In this document: piece after piece, positions 20,146-30,463 of the stretch
How positions within the stretch are numbered: position 1 is the stretch's first letter
How the letters are laid out: every line of letters starts with the position of its first letter
Made by a program: the position numbers and the translations under genes
Source of the DNA: Gammaproteobacteria bacterium
GTDB lineage: Bacteria; Pseudomonadota; Gammaproteobacteria; Pseudomonadales; Pseudohongiellaceae
Length of the DNA stretch: 58,403 nt
Reading direction: 5' to 3'
Assembly (NCBI GenBank): GCA_018401885.1
Contig: JAGYKB010000015.1
Span: 1-58,403, forward strand
The notes under the pieces: generated by a model
What the model was told of the DNA's origin: nothing
Databases searched by the model: none
What the model saw: the letters and a program-made list of their open reading frames with translations, nothing else

Positions 20146-21576
20146 ATGCAATACGAAACAGTCATTGGCCTAGAGGTTCACGTTCAGCTTTCGACAGAGT
20201 CAAAACTTTTCTCGGGTTCGGCGACGACATTTGGCGCAGAGCCAAATACGCAGGCCAACATTTTCGACCTCGCGTTGCCGGGAACTCTCCCCGTATTAAA
20301 CGAGAAGGCCGTGGCGATGGCGGTCAAATTCGGCCTCGCGATAGGTGCCGAAATTGGCAAGCGTTCGGTGTTTGATCGGAAGAATTATTTCTATCCAGAC
20401 CTACCGAAAGGCTATCAGGTCAGTCAACTCGACTTCCCCACCGTCGGCAAGGGCTCTTTGACTATTTCACTCGAAGACGGCAGCGAAAAAATAATTGGTG
20501 TAACGCGGGCACACATGGAAGAGGACGCGGGAAAATCTTTGCATGAAGACTACCAAGGAATGACCGGAATCGACCTAAACCGTGCGGGAACACCGCTGCT
20601 TGAAATTGTTTCCGAGCCCGACCTGCGCAGTGCAAAAGAAGCGGTCGCCTACCTTAAAAAACTGCACTCCATAATCCGCTATCTCGATATTTCGGACGCC
20701 ATCATGGCGCAGGGATCGATGCGCTGCGATGCCAACGTATCGATCAGGCCCGTGGGACAGAAAGAGTTTGGTACGCGCACTGAGATTAAGAACATCAACT
20801 CGTTTAAATTTGTCGAAAAAGCGATTAATTACGAGGTTCAGAGGCAAAAAGACGTTCTGGAAGACGGTGGTCGCATCGTGCAGGAAACACGGCTTTACGA
20901 TGCCGACAAAGATGAGACGCGCTCGATGCGCAGCAAAGAGGTAGCGAACGATTATCGCTACTTTCCCGAACCAGACCTTTTACCCATCGTAATCGACGAT
21001 GCTTATATCGAAGCGATTCGTGCAACGCTACCAGAACTTCCGGACAGGCGAGCAGCACGTTTCGTGTCCGACTACGGCCTCAGTGAATACGATGCTGGCG
21101 TGCTCGTTGCGACTCGTGAAATGGCTGACTATTTCGAAACCACAGCTACACTCAGCGGCGACGCAAAGCTTGCAGCCAACTGGGTAAGTCAAGATTTACA
21201 GGCGCTCCTCAATAAACATAGCTGGGAACTAAGCGACTCTCCAATTCAGGCTGAGCGCTTGGCGACTCTGATTCAACGCATTAAGGACAACACAATATCC
21301 GGCAAAATTGCAAAAACCGTCTTCGAGGCCATGCTCGATGACAGCAGCGATGTCGATGCGATTATCGAAGCGAAAGGGCTTAAACAGGTCACCGATAGTG
21401 GCGCGCTCGAAAGTCTCGTCGATCAAGTAATCGTGGATAACCCCGATCAAGTGCAGCAATATCGAGACGGCAAAGTGCAGGTCATTGGCTTCCTAGTTGG
21501 CCAATGCATGCAGTTGTCCAAAGGAAAAGCAAACCCTGCACAGGTAAACGAAATTCTGCGTAGCAAACTGAGTTAG
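20146..21576 (+). CDS. gatB: Asp-tRNA(Asn)/Glu-tRNA(Gln) amidotransferase subunit B
   Basis: 476 residues. GatB/GatE catalytic domain with [15 protein letters not shown] near the N-terminus, [16 protein letters not shown] and [12 protein letters not shown], then the helical YqeY-like tail ([12 protein letters not shown]) that contacts the tRNA. It phosphorylates and amidates the Glu or Asp on tRNA using ammonia from GatA. GatCAB implies that at least one of GlnRS or AsnRS function is indirect in this organism. It is translationally coupled to gatA. Confidence 0.97.
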   Translation: MQYETVIGLEVHVQLSTESKLFSGSATTFGAEPNTQANIFDLALPGTLPVLNEKAVAMAVKFGLAIGAEIGKRSVFDRKNYFYPDLPKGYQVSQLDFPTVGKGSLTISLEDGSEKIIGVTRAHMEEDAGKSLHEDYQGMTGIDLNRAGTPLLEIVSEPDLRSAKEAVAYLKKLHSIIRYLDISDAIMAQGSMRCDANVSIRPVGQKEFGTRTEIKNINSFKFVEKAINYEVQRQKDVLEDGGRIVQETRLYDADKDETRSMRSKEVANDYRYFPEPDLLPIVIDDAYIEAIRATLPELPDRRAARFVSDYGLSEYDAGVLVATREMADYFETTATLSGDAKLAANWVSQDLQALLNKHSWELSDSPIQAERLATLIQRIKDNTISGKIAKTVFEAMLDDSSDVDAIIEAKGLKQVTDSGALESLVDQVIVDNPDQVQQYRDGKVQVIGFLVGQCMQLSKGKANPAQVNEILRSKLS

Positions 21577-21642
21577 CGTTTATCGCAGCGCGGATCTACT
21601 CTCAGGACTTTAAAATCAATAGGCAGAAGGGCAACGCAGACG

Positions 21643-21984
21643 ATGAGTAGCGAAAAGAAACGCGGCGCCGAGCGCACGCAAAAAGCAGTAAGAGATGAGG
21701 ATTGGTCGGATGAACGGCTGGCTAGTTTTCTTGCGCTGTTACCGCCTGATGATCTGCCCACAGACTATAATTGCTTGCTGCGCGCCTATCGCGGGATGAC
21801 GGCTGAACTCTTCGCGCGTTTCGTGCGGATTTTTGTTGAGCGTGGGCATGACATCAATGTCACTTTGGCAAATGGGTCGACTTTTTTAGATCATGTGTCA
21901 CGGCACAGAAAATCGACCGAGTATGCGCAAGCGCTAATTGACTGCGGCGCCGTCGCTCGTACCTCGCTCGCCGCGCAGGCCTAA
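21643..21984 (+). CDS. Small conserved hypothetical protein (PA4642-like)
   Basis: 113 residues. Basic N-terminus, then DEDWSDERLASFLALLPPDD, LLRAYRGMTAELFARFVRIF and GHDINVTLANGSTFLDHVSRH. The order AYRG, FxRFVxxF, G-x-D-x-N and G-x-TFLD resembles, from memory, the small gammaproteobacterial family named after Pseudomonas PA4642; the last part reads like a single ankyrin-type hairpin. Function unknown. It follows gatB by 66 nt, so it could be read from the same transcript, and it converges on rhlB. AGAAGGG lies 11 nt before the ATG. Confidence 0.7.
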   Translation: MSSEKKRGAERTQKAVRDEDWSDERLASFLALLPPDDLPTDYNCLLRAYRGMTAELFARFVRIFVERGHDINVTLANGSTFLDHVSRHRKSTEYAQALIDCGAVARTSLAAQA

Positions 21985-22030
21985 GCACCCTCGCTCAGGC
22001 TCGCCTTTTTTACCACCCGCTTACCGATAA

Positions 22031-23386
22031 TTAGCGTCCACGCGGGCCACGAGCACCGCTGCTAGTTGGTCGCGAACCGCCCGTGCGAGGACCGTCTTTT
22101 GACTTGAACTTAGTCTCGCGCTCGAATTGGGGCGCCTTATCCAAAAGCTTTTCTTCTGGATGGATACACTCAAGCTTCATGCCTAACTGCTCTTCGATGT
22201 CGGGCAATAGGAAGGAATCTTCTTCGCAAGCAAAGCTGATTGAGGTTCCTACCGCTCCCGCTCGACCCGTGCGACCGATGCGGTGAACGTAGTCTTCGGG
22301 TTCCTCCGGCAGCGTGTAGTTGATCACGTGAGTTACGTCATCAATGTGGAGTCCGCGACCTGCCACATCGGTTGCGACTAATACCTGCAGCTTGCCTTCC
22401 TTGAAATTATCGAGTGTTCGAATTCGCTGATTCTGGGCGACTTCACCCGACAACATTCCAACGCTGATACCGTTTCGATGTAGGTTATCGGCGAGTTTTC
22501 GCACCTGATCGCGGCGATTGCTGAACACCATGATGCGCTCAGCATTAGGCTCATTGATTAAGTTATACAGCAGATTGTATTTATCTGCCGTCGTGACAAG
22601 GTACACAATCTGCTCAACGGCGTCCGCCGCAACCCGCTCCGGTGCAACTTCAACCATAATCGGATCCATCGCCCAACGATTCGACAGTTCGACGATCTCG
22701 GGTGTGTAGGTCGCACTAAACAATAATGTTTGGCGACAATCCTTGCGAGGAGTGCGGGCAACGATCTGGCGAACCTGAGGGATAAAGCCCATGTCGAGCA
22801 TGCGATCAGCTTCGTCTAACACCATTAGCTCAATCATACCGAGATGGAGATTGCCATTGCTTACAAAATCCAGAAGTCTACCGGGCGTCGCGACAACGAT
22901 ATCGACCGGTCTTTCGTCGAGTGCACGCGTCTGTTTCTGATAATCTTCGCCACCAACCAAGGTGACTGTATGTAGCCCGCTGTATTTATTAAGCAAGTCG
23001 GCGTCACTGGCGATCTGAATAGCGAGCTCGCGGGTTGGGGCAACGACTAGCGCGCGGGGCTCAGCAAGGTAGCGCTTCTCGTTAATGGGATTGCTAAGCA
23101 AATCATTGATTATAGTGATCAGGAACGCGGCCGTCTTACCAGTGCCCGTTTGCGCCTTGCCTGTTACATCGTGACCTTGCAGAGTATGGACGAGACTCTG
23201 TGCCTGAATCGGCGTGCAGAATTCAAACCCGAGCTTGTCGATTGCTTGGCGTAGAGGCGTCTGTAGATCGAAAGTATCGAATGAGACTTTCGGTGCCTCT
23301 GGGGTTTCGACTTGAACGGTGCTCTGCTCAAATAATTCGTCCTGCGCCTCTTGCGTCGACTCATTTTGCTCGGTTAGTGACTGCAT
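22031..23386 (-). CDS. rhlB: DEAD-box ATP-dependent RNA helicase RhlB
   Basis: 451 residues from the first ATG, 23386. All helicase motifs are present: [19 protein letters not shown] (Q-motif lead), AQTGTGKT (I), PTRELA (Ia), DEADRM (II), FSATYT (III), [15 protein letters not shown] (V) and [10 protein letters not shown] (VI). The RhlB-type CTPIQAQSL and [14 protein letters not shown] support the subfamily. In E. coli RhlB works with RNase E in the degradosome; rng in this window is a relative of RNase E. The short tail is Gly/Ser/Arg-rich, as often seen for RNA contact. It is upstream of, and separate from, the moeB-prmC-prfA-hemA cluster. Confidence 0.93.
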   Translation of the reverse strand: MQSLTEQNESTQEAQDELFEQSTVQVETPEAPKVSFDTFDLQTPLRQAIDKLGFEFCTPIQAQSLVHTLQGHDVTGKAQTGTGKTAAFLITIINDLLSNPINEKRYLAEPRALVVAPTRELAIQIASDADLLNKYSGLHTVTLVGGEDYQKQTRALDERPVDIVVATPGRLLDFVSNGNLHLGMIELMVLDEADRMLDMGFIPQVRQIVARTPRKDCRQTLLFSATYTPEIVELSNRWAMDPIMVEVAPERVAADAVEQIVYLVTTADKYNLLYNLINEPNAERIMVFSNRRDQVRKLADNLHRNGISVGMLSGEVAQNQRIRTLDNFKEGKLQVLVATDVAGRGLHIDDVTHVINYTLPEEPEDYVHRIGRTGRAGAVGTSISFACEEDSFLLPDIEEQLGMKLECIHPEEKLLDKAPQFERETKFKSKDGPRTGGSRPTSSGARGPRGR

Positions 23387-23532
23387 AGGTATCCGGTATT
23401 CCAATAGGTTTAAGTAAGGTAACAGACTGCTCGGTTTCGCTTCGAGCCGCAGCTCTGCGCAAAAGCGGGGTTGGACGCCAGCACAGGCGTTGCACGACGG
23501 AGCCTAACTCTCAGGGCGCCCGCATGATAGCC

Positions 23533-24294
23533 CTATGCAGGGCTTTCTTCAATCGTCCCACAGGCCGCACAATCTGGGTCGCGCGGCAGTTTCATCTCAC
23601 GCCACTGCATATTCGATGCATCGAGAAGAAGCAACCTGCCGACGAGAGTCTCGCCAAATCCCCCAATCAACTTCAGTGCTTCGAGGGCCTGCATCGAGCC
23701 TACTATGCCGACAACCGGCGCGAGCACCCCGTTATCCGCACAGGTAAGATCGCCGCCTTCTCCTGCTTTATAGAGACATTCGTAGCAGGGACTGGTGCCG
23801 ACTCGACTATCGAAGACGGCAACCTGACCTTCGAGACGAATCGCGGCGCCGGAAACTAGCGGGATACCAGCCGAGAGGCAGGCGCGGTTAATCGCAAACC
23901 TAGTATCGAAATTATCGGTCGCATCGAGTACCACACTCGCGCAGCTTATCAGCTGGCTTAGCTCTGCTGCGCCCACGCGGCGGTTGACTACATGCACCTT
24001 AACCTCTGAATTAATTTCCCTTAGTGTCACCGCAGCGGATTCCGCCTTGCTTTTACCTATATCGGACTCAGAGTGCGCGAGTTGTCTCTGCAAATTACTT
24101 AACTCTACGACGTCGTCATCAACTAAGGTGAGACTGCCTACTCCCGCTGCAGCTAAATACATAGCCGCCGGCGAGCCGAGCCCTCCGACGCCGACAATCA
24201 CCACGTGAGAGTCGAGGAAAGCTTGCTGCCCCACAATGTCAACTTGAGGGAGCATGATCTGCCGACTGTATCTGAGAAGCTGATCATCTTTCAT
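23533..24294 (-). CDS. moeB: Molybdopterin-synthase adenylyltransferase MoeB (HesA/MoeB/ThiF family)
   Basis: 253 residues from the ATG at 24294, preferred over one at 24327 because AAGGGA stands 9 nt upstream and the family N-terminus LLRYSRQIMLP starts here. ATP-binding GVGGLGSPAAMYLAAAGVG, adenylation-site LSNLQRQLAHSESDIGKSK, and two CxxC zinc pairs (CYEC and CAAC). GVLAPVVGIVGSMQALEALK is typical of MoeB/ThiF. It adenylates the C-terminus of MoaD (or ThiS). Thiamine genes elsewhere in the window make a ThiF role conceivable, but the position next to prmC-prfA-hemA is that of moeB in Pseudomonas. Confidence 0.88.
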   Translation of the reverse strand: MKDDQLLRYSRQIMLPQVDIVGQQAFLDSHVVIVGVGGLGSPAAMYLAAAGVGSLTLVDDDVVELSNLQRQLAHSESDIGKSKAESAAVTLREINSEVKVHVVNRRVGAAELSQLISCASVVLDATDNFDTRFAINRACLSAGIPLVSGAAIRLEGQVAVFDSRVGTSPCYECLYKAGEGGDLTCADNGVLAPVVGIVGSMQALEALKLIGGFGETLVGRLLLLDASNMQWREMKLPRDPDCAACGTIEESPA

Positions 24295-24342
24295 TTTTAT
24301 CGATCCCTTGTATTGGCTATTCGCCATCCGGTCGACGAACCG

Positions 24343-25230
24343 CTAACTTAGCCTGCCGCGCGTAACCCGATCTTGGCCAGCGATGTCTCGCAGGCATTCG
24401 ATCGAATCGAAGCCTGACGCTCGCAGCAGACCGGCTACCGCATCGCGCTGATCGAACCCGTGCTCAAAAAGCAACCAACCGCCTCGCTTCAGTACCCGTT
24501 TGCTTTCGATCACGATTGTCTTTATTGCCTCAAGCCCTGCGTCATCACTGCTCAACGCGAGGGCCGGCTCGTGCACTAAATCACCGTGCAAAAGATGCGG
24601 GTCACCGGGGGCAATATAAGGTGGATTAGAGACAATAACATCAACAAGACCCGCGGCATCCGCCTGCCAGTATTCGCCGATTGCAGCGCACAGCTCGCGA
24701 CTGAGCCAGGAGCCTTGCAAAAAACCTAGGTTATCGCCGGCGAGACGAGTACCATTTTTTCGCGCGAGTGCCAGAGCATCGGTGCTTAGATCCGTACCAA
24801 TAACCCGAAGCCGTTCGGCAGCGCGTGCAAGCGCGATGGCAACAGCACCGCTGCCCGTGCCGAGATCGAGTAGGTGCTGAATGCCCTCACGATGAGTCAT
24901 TATTTCGAGCGCCGACTCAACTAATAATTCTGTTTCGGGCCGGGGAATGAGCACAGCTGGCGAGACAACAAGATCGAAATCCCAAAACTCTTTTGTGCCG
25001 AGGATATAGGCAATCGGTTCGCCGGCAAGCCTGCGGCTCAGAGCCTGCTCGAATGAAGCATGGGCTGAAGGGGAGATTTCGCGTTCGGGCCATGTAAGTA
25101 GACTCGCCCTACTGCAGCCTAGCGCATTCATCAGAAGCAGCTCAGCCTCGAAGCGCAGCGATACTGCTGTCTCGTCGACTGACACGGCGCCGGAAGTTGC
25201 GCGCGCAAGCGCTTGTGCAATAGTTACCAT
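24343..25230 (-). CDS. prmC: Peptide chain release factor N5-glutamine methyltransferase PrmC
   Basis: 295 residues. SAM-binding LLDLGTGSGAVAIALA and the substrate-glutamine motif VSNPPYIAPGDPHL, plus the N-terminal helical bundle with EPIAYILGTKEFWDF. It methylates the glutamine of the GGQ motif in release factors, and its target prfA is the next gene upstream in the operon, 37 nt away. Confidence 0.95.
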   Translation of the reverse strand: MVTIAQALARATSGAVSVDETAVSLRFEAELLLMNALGCSRASLLTWPEREISPSAHASFEQALSRRLAGEPIAYILGTKEFWDFDLVVSPAVLIPRPETELLVESALEIMTHREGIQHLLDLGTGSGAVAIALARAAERLRVIGTDLSTDALALARKNGTRLAGDNLGFLQGSWLSRELCAAIGEYWQADAAGLVDVIVSNPPYIAPGDPHLLHGDLVHEPALALSSDDAGLEAIKTIVIESKRVLKRGGWLLFEHGFDQRDAVAGLLRASGFDSIECLRDIAGQDRVTRGRLS

Positions 25231-25266
25231 GGCGTTGCTCGAAAGCCGCGATGCATAAAGTCTCGT

Positions 25267-26355
25267 TTAATCTTCGCCTGAAAGCCCAGCGAGAAGGTCT
25301 GCTTGATACTCGTTGATCAGCGGCTGAATAACTGCGCCGAGTTCGCCGTTCATAATCTCGGCAAGATTGTACAGCGTCAGCTTAATACGGTGGTCCGTCA
25401 CCCTGCCCTGCGGATAATTGTAAGTACGTATTTTTTCAGAACGGTCCCCGCTGCCAACAAGTTTGCGGCGGTTGTCAGATTCTTCCTGCTGCTGCGCCGA
25501 GGTTGCTGCATCCATTAATTTTGCCTGCAACAGCGACATCGCGCGCGCTCGGTTTTTGTGCTGCGATCGTTCGTCTTGGCACTCGACCACGACGCCAGTT
25601 GGAATATGAGTAAGCCGAATTGCCGAATCGGTTTTATTGACGTGCTGGCCACCCGCGCCGCTGGCTCGGAATGTATCGACACGCAGATCGGCCTTATTAA
25701 TTTCGATCTCTTCGATACCTTCCATCTCTGGCATGATCGCAACGGTGCACGCAGAAGTATGTATTCTACCCTGCGTTTCCGTCTCTGGGACACGCTGGAC
25801 GCGATGCGCGCCCGACTCAAACTTTAGCCGTTCATAGACATTCTTGCCTTCGATGCGAACGACCAATTCTTTGTAGCCACCGTGTTCGCCGTGACGCTCG
25901 GTAATCATCTCCATACGCCAGCCCTGCAGTTCGCAGTAGCGGGAGTACATTCGAAAGAGGTCTCCGGAAAAAATCGCAGCCTCATCACCTCCGGTACCAG
26001 CACGAATTTCAAGGAAGACATTGCAGCTATCTTTCTCGTCCTTGGGTAGAAGCAGAGTCTGCAAGGTGAGATCTAACTCGATGATAAGTGCTTCGCTATT
26101 GGCGACCTCCTCTGCCGCCATTTCCTTGATCTCAGGATCACTGTCTTTCTGCATCTCGCGCGCCTGCTCGAGATCACCCTCGGCAGTCACATAACGATCG
26201 AACGCCTTAACGAGTTCCTCCAGTTCGGCATACTCCTTCGATAGATCGCGAAATCGCGTTTGATCGGCTATAACCTCGGCGTCACTCAACAGCGCCTCGA
26301 GTTCGCCAAAACGATCTCTGAGGTTGTCGAGCTTGTGCCGTATCGAATCTTTCAT
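25267..26355 (-). CDS. prfA: Peptide chain release factor 1
   Basis: 362 residues, as in E. coli RF1 (360). GGQ motif in [20 protein letters not shown] and the RF1 tripeptide as PET in [16 protein letters not shown] (PxT type, reads UAA/UAG). N-terminal helical domain around [16 protein letters not shown]. It sits between hemA and prmC, the classic hemA-prfA-prmC order. Confidence 0.97.
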   Translation of the reverse strand: MKDSIRHKLDNLRDRFGELEALLSDAEVIADQTRFRDLSKEYAELEELVKAFDRYVTAEGDLEQAREMQKDSDPEIKEMAAEEVANSEALIIELDLTLQTLLLPKDEKDSCNVFLEIRAGTGGDEAAIFSGDLFRMYSRYCELQGWRMEMITERHGEHGGYKELVVRIEGKNVYERLKFESGAHRVQRVPETETQGRIHTSACTVAIMPEMEGIEEIEINKADLRVDTFRASGAGGQHVNKTDSAIRLTHIPTGVVVECQDERSQHKNRARAMSLLQAKLMDAATSAQQQEESDNRRKLVGSGDRSEKIRTYNYPQGRVTDHRIKLTLYNLAEIMNGELGAVIQPLINEYQADLLAGLSGED

Positions 26356-26445
26356 TTTTTGGGTTTTCCTGCGGCTTTACGTTACCGCGCGTTAGAGTAG
26401 TTTGTGCAGCGAGTCGAGAGTGTTTATTTTTTCGAGCAGGCTTAG

Positions 26446-27714
26446 TCAATCGGGCTCTGATTCTAGCTCATACAGTTCACGAATAAGCAGGAGAAACTCA
26501 TCCCGCCCCTCGGCGCTCGCTTTTTTCATCTGCACGCTAGGCGCATGAATAAGCTTGTTTGTGAGTCCTCGCGCCAACGCATTTAGCACAGTCTCCGGCG
26601 CCTCACCTTTTTCGAGCGACTTGAGCGCCCGCTGAAGTTCGCTCTCGCGAATGGAATCGGCACTTTCGCGAAAGGCGCGCAGAGTTGCGACAGCATTGAG
26701 TGCGCGTTGCTGCTTGAGATGCTCACGCACGCCCTCCTCGATGATCTTTTTCGCCTCAGAGGCAGCCTCTTCGCGAGACTTAACGCCATCTTCGATAACC
26801 TCGGCAATGTCATCGATGCTATACAGATACGCATCGGGTATCTCACCAACTTCGGCTTCGATATCCCGTGGCACGGCGAGATCGACGAGCAGCATGGGCT
26901 TGTGCTTACGCTTTCTAAGCGCGCTTTCGACCGTTCCTTTTCCGAGCAGCGGTAGCTGGCTGTTAGTTGATGAAACGACGATATCGGCATCAACCAAACG
27001 CTCGGGTATATCTGAAAGCAACACGCCGTGCCCCCCAAACTTACCAGCCATGTCGAGCGCATTGTCCAGTGTTCGATTGGCAACCACAATATTGCGCACG
27101 CCGCGATCGTAAAGATGTGTTACCACCAACTCAATTGTTTTACCCGCGCCGATTAAAAGCACATTGAGGCTGGCGAGATTAGAGAATATGCGCTCCGAAA
27201 GCGTCACTGCCGCGTAGGCTACAGAAACAGGATTCTGACCAATCGCGGTTTGAGTACGCACCTGCTTTGCGATCGAAAACGAATCTTGGAAAACTCGACC
27301 AAGCGCCGGACCCACGGCATCGAGTTCTTTAGAGACTGCGAACGCGGACTTAATCTGCCCAAGAATCTGCGGCTCGCCCAAGACCATCGAGTCCAGCCCG
27401 CACGAGACCTTCATTAAATGCCGCACGACCTCAGCATCCTCGAACGCATAGCTGCTTGTGTCGAGTTCTTCACGCTCAAGTCCATGAAATCTCGCAAGCC
27501 AATCGATAACCTTCTCGCTTTGACGCTGATCAGATTCACAGCCAAGGTAAAGCTCGGTGCGGTTACAGGTAGAGACGATAACCGCTTCATTAATAGAATC
27601 AATCTGGCACAGTTCAGCGAGCGCGCGCTGCACCACCTCCGGCGGAAAGGCAACCTTTTCACGCAAAGCGACAGTTGCAGTCGTGTGATTAATCCCGATT
27701 AGTATCAGTGCCAT
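26446..27714 (-). CDS. hemA: Glutamyl-tRNA reductase
   Basis: 422 residues. Active-site Cys50 in VSTCNRTELYLGC, the tRNA-Glu/glutamate-binding HLMKVSCGLDSMVLGEPQILGQ region, the NADPH fold VLLIGAGKTIELV, and a C-terminal dimerisation helix region (HAPSVQMKKA). It makes glutamate-1-semialdehyde, the first committed step of heme synthesis by the C5 pathway. It is transcribed away from the TPR-lolB-ispE operon and leads the hemA-prfA-prmC-moeB cluster. Confidence 0.97.
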   Translation of the reverse strand: MALILIGINHTTATVALREKVAFPPEVVQRALAELCQIDSINEAVIVSTCNRTELYLGCESDQRQSEKVIDWLARFHGLEREELDTSSYAFEDAEVVRHLMKVSCGLDSMVLGEPQILGQIKSAFAVSKELDAVGPALGRVFQDSFSIAKQVRTQTAIGQNPVSVAYAAVTLSERIFSNLASLNVLLIGAGKTIELVVTHLYDRGVRNIVVANRTLDNALDMAGKFGGHGVLLSDIPERLVDADIVVSSTNSQLPLLGKGTVESALRKRKHKPMLLVDLAVPRDIEAEVGEIPDAYLYSIDDIAEVIEDGVKSREEAASEAKKIIEEGVREHLKQQRALNAVATLRAFRESADSIRESELQRALKSLEKGEAPETVLNALARGLTNKLIHAPSVQMKKASAEGRDEFLLLIRELYELESEPD

Positions 27715-28027
27715 CGATTTAGTATGCGCCTAGCTAATTTCACATCGTGACATGCTGACCTGCGACATGGCGTGACGTCGTACTGAATAAGGGGCCCAAG
27801 CCACTGGCCCAAGCAACATCAAAAACAGCTGGGTATGGTACTAAATTACCAAGTACGTGCCCATTAGAACCTGCCAAATGCTTAATAAGTGGATAGTCGG
27901 ACGCGTCTACGGGAGTCGGGCGAAGACCCGCGGACATTATTACCCGCACATCGGCACTGATAAGAAACGTCAGACAGTCCAATCGGGCTGGTATACGCGC
28001 CTAAGCTGGCGCTATTATGGAGAAACA
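27715..28027. promoter_or_regulatory. Divergent hemA / TPR-lolB-ispE promoter region
   Basis: 313 nt between divergent operons. It contains a 9-nt direct repeat GGCCCAAGC twice, 4 nt apart (27793-27801, 27806-27814), and no clear sigma-70 hexamers that I can defend. An 80-codon minus-strand frame (27740-27982) fills much of it but has no recognisable features. Confidence 0.35.
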
Positions 28028-29851
28028 GTGAAACAAACCCGTACTAGGCGCTCCGCGATGAGAATCAACCGAAAACAGCCCCTTGCAGCACTAACAGCGC
28101 TTGCGCTGCTCGCAGGCTGTACTGTGCTACCTGAGCCTGACGCAACTGCTGCCGCGACGACGGCTTCGCGTCAGGAGCAACTGTCTGTGATACCCGATGC
28201 AGCCGAAAAAAGCCCATCACCCGAAGCAGAGACAGAATACGGCGCGTTCACCGAAGAGCAACTCTACCGAGCGATAGTCGGTGAATTAGAGGCAAACTCA
28301 GGCGACATCGTTGCCGCCGGAGACAGCTATCTCGATCTTGCGCTCAGTACCAAAGATCTCGGCGTGATCCTGCGCGCGGTGCAATTTGCATCCATTACGA
28401 ACGACACCAACGCCCTTCTCCAGCTAGGTTTAGTTTGGGCCTCGGTGGCGCCGGAAGATCCTCAGCCTCAGCTTCTTCTGGCAATCGAATACTTAGAGAA
28501 CGGTGCGTTCGATCGCGCGATCCCGCGCATGGCTCGGGTGCTTGAGTTGGGCGGCAGTATCGATTTCTCGGCGCTGTCTTCCCGCACTGGACAGCTTAAC
28601 CCCCAGTCGCGAACACTACTCATACAGGCATTAGAGCCACTGCTCGAAAAGTTCCCCGACGACGACAGTTTAGCGCTGGCCCGAGTTCAGCTTTTAGCGC
28701 AGAGCGGCGAGTATGAGTCTGCCCTAGTCGCTCTGGATGAAGCGCGTTCTCACATCACCCAAACAGCGGGCACCATTCTTCTCGAAGCGCAGATTCTTCA
28801 AAACATGGGCCGTAGCGAACAAGCTGCGCGCGTTATGAAAGCCGGCGTCAAAAATTTCTCCAACGATCCAATCCTTCGAGCGAGTCTTGCACGCCTCTAT
28901 ATAGCACAGGAAAAATTCGACGACGCCCTTCGAGAGTACTCGCTGCTGATCGATCAGAATGCCGAGAATTGGGAAGCGATTTACGCCAAAGCGTTGGTTC
29001 ACCTCGAGACCGAGGATTACGACGAGGCGGAAGCACTTTTCCAGCGCCTAATCGACTCGGGGGAGCGTGTCGATGAGAGCCGCTACTATCTAGCAACCGC
29101 CTTCGAGCAACAAGGTGAGCTCGAACGCGCAATCGACAATTACCGCTTAGTTTCCATTGGAACCAATAATTTCTTGGGCGCTCAGCAGCAAGCGACGCGT
29201 TTGTCGATTCAGCTTGGCGCTGTCGAGGCGGCGCATGACTGGTTACAGCGCCTCTCGCGCGGTCAGCCCCGACTCGAAGTCCTTTTCATTAATATGGAGG
29301 CACAGCTTCTCCAACAGGCCGGTCTGTCAGCTGAAGCGAAGCAGTTGCTCGACCAGAGCCTCAATCGCTATCCCGGTGAGGTCGATCTCCTTTTTGCCCG
29401 CGTGCTGTATTTCGATTCGATAAAAGACCTAAAGGGTTCTGAAGCTGATCTCAGGGCTATAATTTCAATTAAGCCAGATGATGCCAGAGCGCTGAATCAT
29501 CTGGGCTATATGCTAGCCGATCAAACCACACGCTATGAAGAAGCGCTTGCCCTACTCGAATCTGCAATAGCGCTAAACCCCGGCGACCCGGCCACAACCG
29601 ACAGCTTAGCCTGGGCACAGTACAAACTGGGTCGCTACGAAGAGGCGCTAGCAAACATTCGCCGCGCGTTCGCCGCATTCCCCGACCCCGAAGTAGCCTC
29701 ACATATGGGCGAAATTCTCTGGATGATGGGGCGTCGCGATGAGGCGATGGCTGTCTGGCAGCGGGCATTAGAAGGGGCACCGGGGGACCCGCTCGTTACT
29801 GAGGCGATGGAGCGCTTGCAAGCCCTTGCCGCAGACGAAGAGCCGGCATAG
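28028..29851 (+). CDS. Tetratricopeptide-repeat lipoprotein (PA4667-like)
   Basis: 607 residues from the GTG at 28028, chosen because GGAG lies 5 nt upstream; the frame stays open further upstream without signal-like sequence. Lipoprotein signal ALTALALLAGC puts the lipidated Cys at residue 31. The rest is TPR repeats, clearest at DDALREYSLLIDQNAENWEA, DYDEAEALFQRLIDSGERV and RYEEALANIRRAFAAFPDP. The gene sits between hemA and lolB, exactly where Pseudomonas has PA4667. The role is unproven; an outer-membrane scaffold is a fair guess. It is followed 3 nt later by lolB. Confidence 0.9.
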   Translation: MKQTRTRRSAMRINRKQPLAALTALALLAGCTVLPEPDATAAATTASRQEQLSVIPDAAEKSPSPEAETEYGAFTEEQLYRAIVGELEANSGDIVAAGDSYLDLALSTKDLGVILRAVQFASITNDTNALLQLGLVWASVAPEDPQPQLLLAIEYLENGAFDRAIPRMARVLELGGSIDFSALSSRTGQLNPQSRTLLIQALEPLLEKFPDDDSLALARVQLLAQSGEYESALVALDEARSHITQTAGTILLEAQILQNMGRSEQAARVMKAGVKNFSNDPILRASLARLYIAQEKFDDALREYSLLIDQNAENWEAIYAKALVHLETEDYDEAEALFQRLIDSGERVDESRYYLATAFEQQGELERAIDNYRLVSIGTNNFLGAQQQATRLSIQLGAVEAAHDWLQRLSRGQPRLEVLFINMEAQLLQQAGLSAEAKQLLDQSLNRYPGEVDLLFARVLYFDSIKDLKGSEADLRAIISIKPDDARALNHLGYMLADQTTRYEEALALLESAIALNPGDPATTDSLAWAQYKLGRYEEALANIRRAFAAFPDPEVASHMGEILWMMGRRDEAMAVWQRALEGAPGDPLVTEAMERLQALAADEEPA

Positions 29852-29854
29852 CTT

Positions 29855-30463
29855 ATGGTGTCGTCTTTCACTCGGCTAGTGAGCTGCGCTTTCGCGCTAT
29901 TTTTTTTATATGGCTGTACGCTCGCACCGCTTGCGCCCCCAGCCGTAAGCAATCCTAATTGGGCTAAACTGAAATCTGATCTTGAGAAGCTGTCGACATG
30001 GGAGCTTAGGGGACGAGTCAATGTCCGCTACGAGGGTGAGTCCTACACGCCACGGATCAACTGGCAACAAGAGCGCGATGACTATGCTATTCGCCTGTGG
30101 GGCACATTCAATGCGGGCAACACCCTCATCACCGGCAAGCCAGGTAGCGTGACACTCGAAACAGACGGACGAGTGAGCAACGCGCGCACGCCCGAGAAGC
30201 TGATCTTGCGCGAGCTCGGCTATGAACTTCCAGTATCCTCGCTTAACTACTGGATCAAAGGCCTACCCGCGCCGCGCCCGCGCGCCCAGCTCACTTTTGA
30301 TGAATTCAATCATCTCGCGCAAATAGAACAGGACGGGTGGCTCATTAACTACCCCGACCCAAGGCAGTATGCCAACATTTCCCTGCCTCGGCGCATCGAA
30401 GTTAGCCGCGGCGAGAAAGACATTAGGCTCGTCTTTGTTGGGTTAAACTGGACTCTCGATTGA
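29855..30463 (+). CDS. lolB: Outer-membrane lipoprotein insertion protein LolB
   Basis: 202 residues. Lipoprotein signal with Cys21 in FFLYGCTLAPL. The LolB fold is shown by WELRGRVNVRYEGESYTPRINWQQ, the LITGKPGSVTLETD strand and ILRELGYELPVSSLNYWIKG, near-universal in the family. It receives lipoproteins from LolA and inserts them in the outer membrane. Its TGA overlaps the ispE ATG (TGATG). Confidence 0.94.
   Translation: MVSSFTRLVSCAFALFFLYGCTLAPLAPPAVSNPNWAKLKSDLEKLSTWELRGRVNVRYEGESYTPRINWQQERDDYAIRLWGTFNAGNTLITGKPGSVTLETDGRVSNARTPEKLILRELGYELPVSSLNYWIKGLPAPRPRAQLTFDEFNHLAQIEQDGWLINYPDPRQYANISLPRRIEVSRGEKDIRLVFVGLNWTLD

Noticed and set aside
23533..24294. ThiF (thiamine synthesis) instead of MoeB
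   Set aside because: Sequence motifs do not separate the two firmly, but the position beside prmC-prfA-hemA is that of moeB in Pseudomonas, and no thi biosynthetic genes are adjacent.
27740..27982. 80-codon minus-strand frame upstream of hemA
   Set aside because: Open over 80 codons, but without domain, signal or a ribosome site, and it fills a divergent promoter region.
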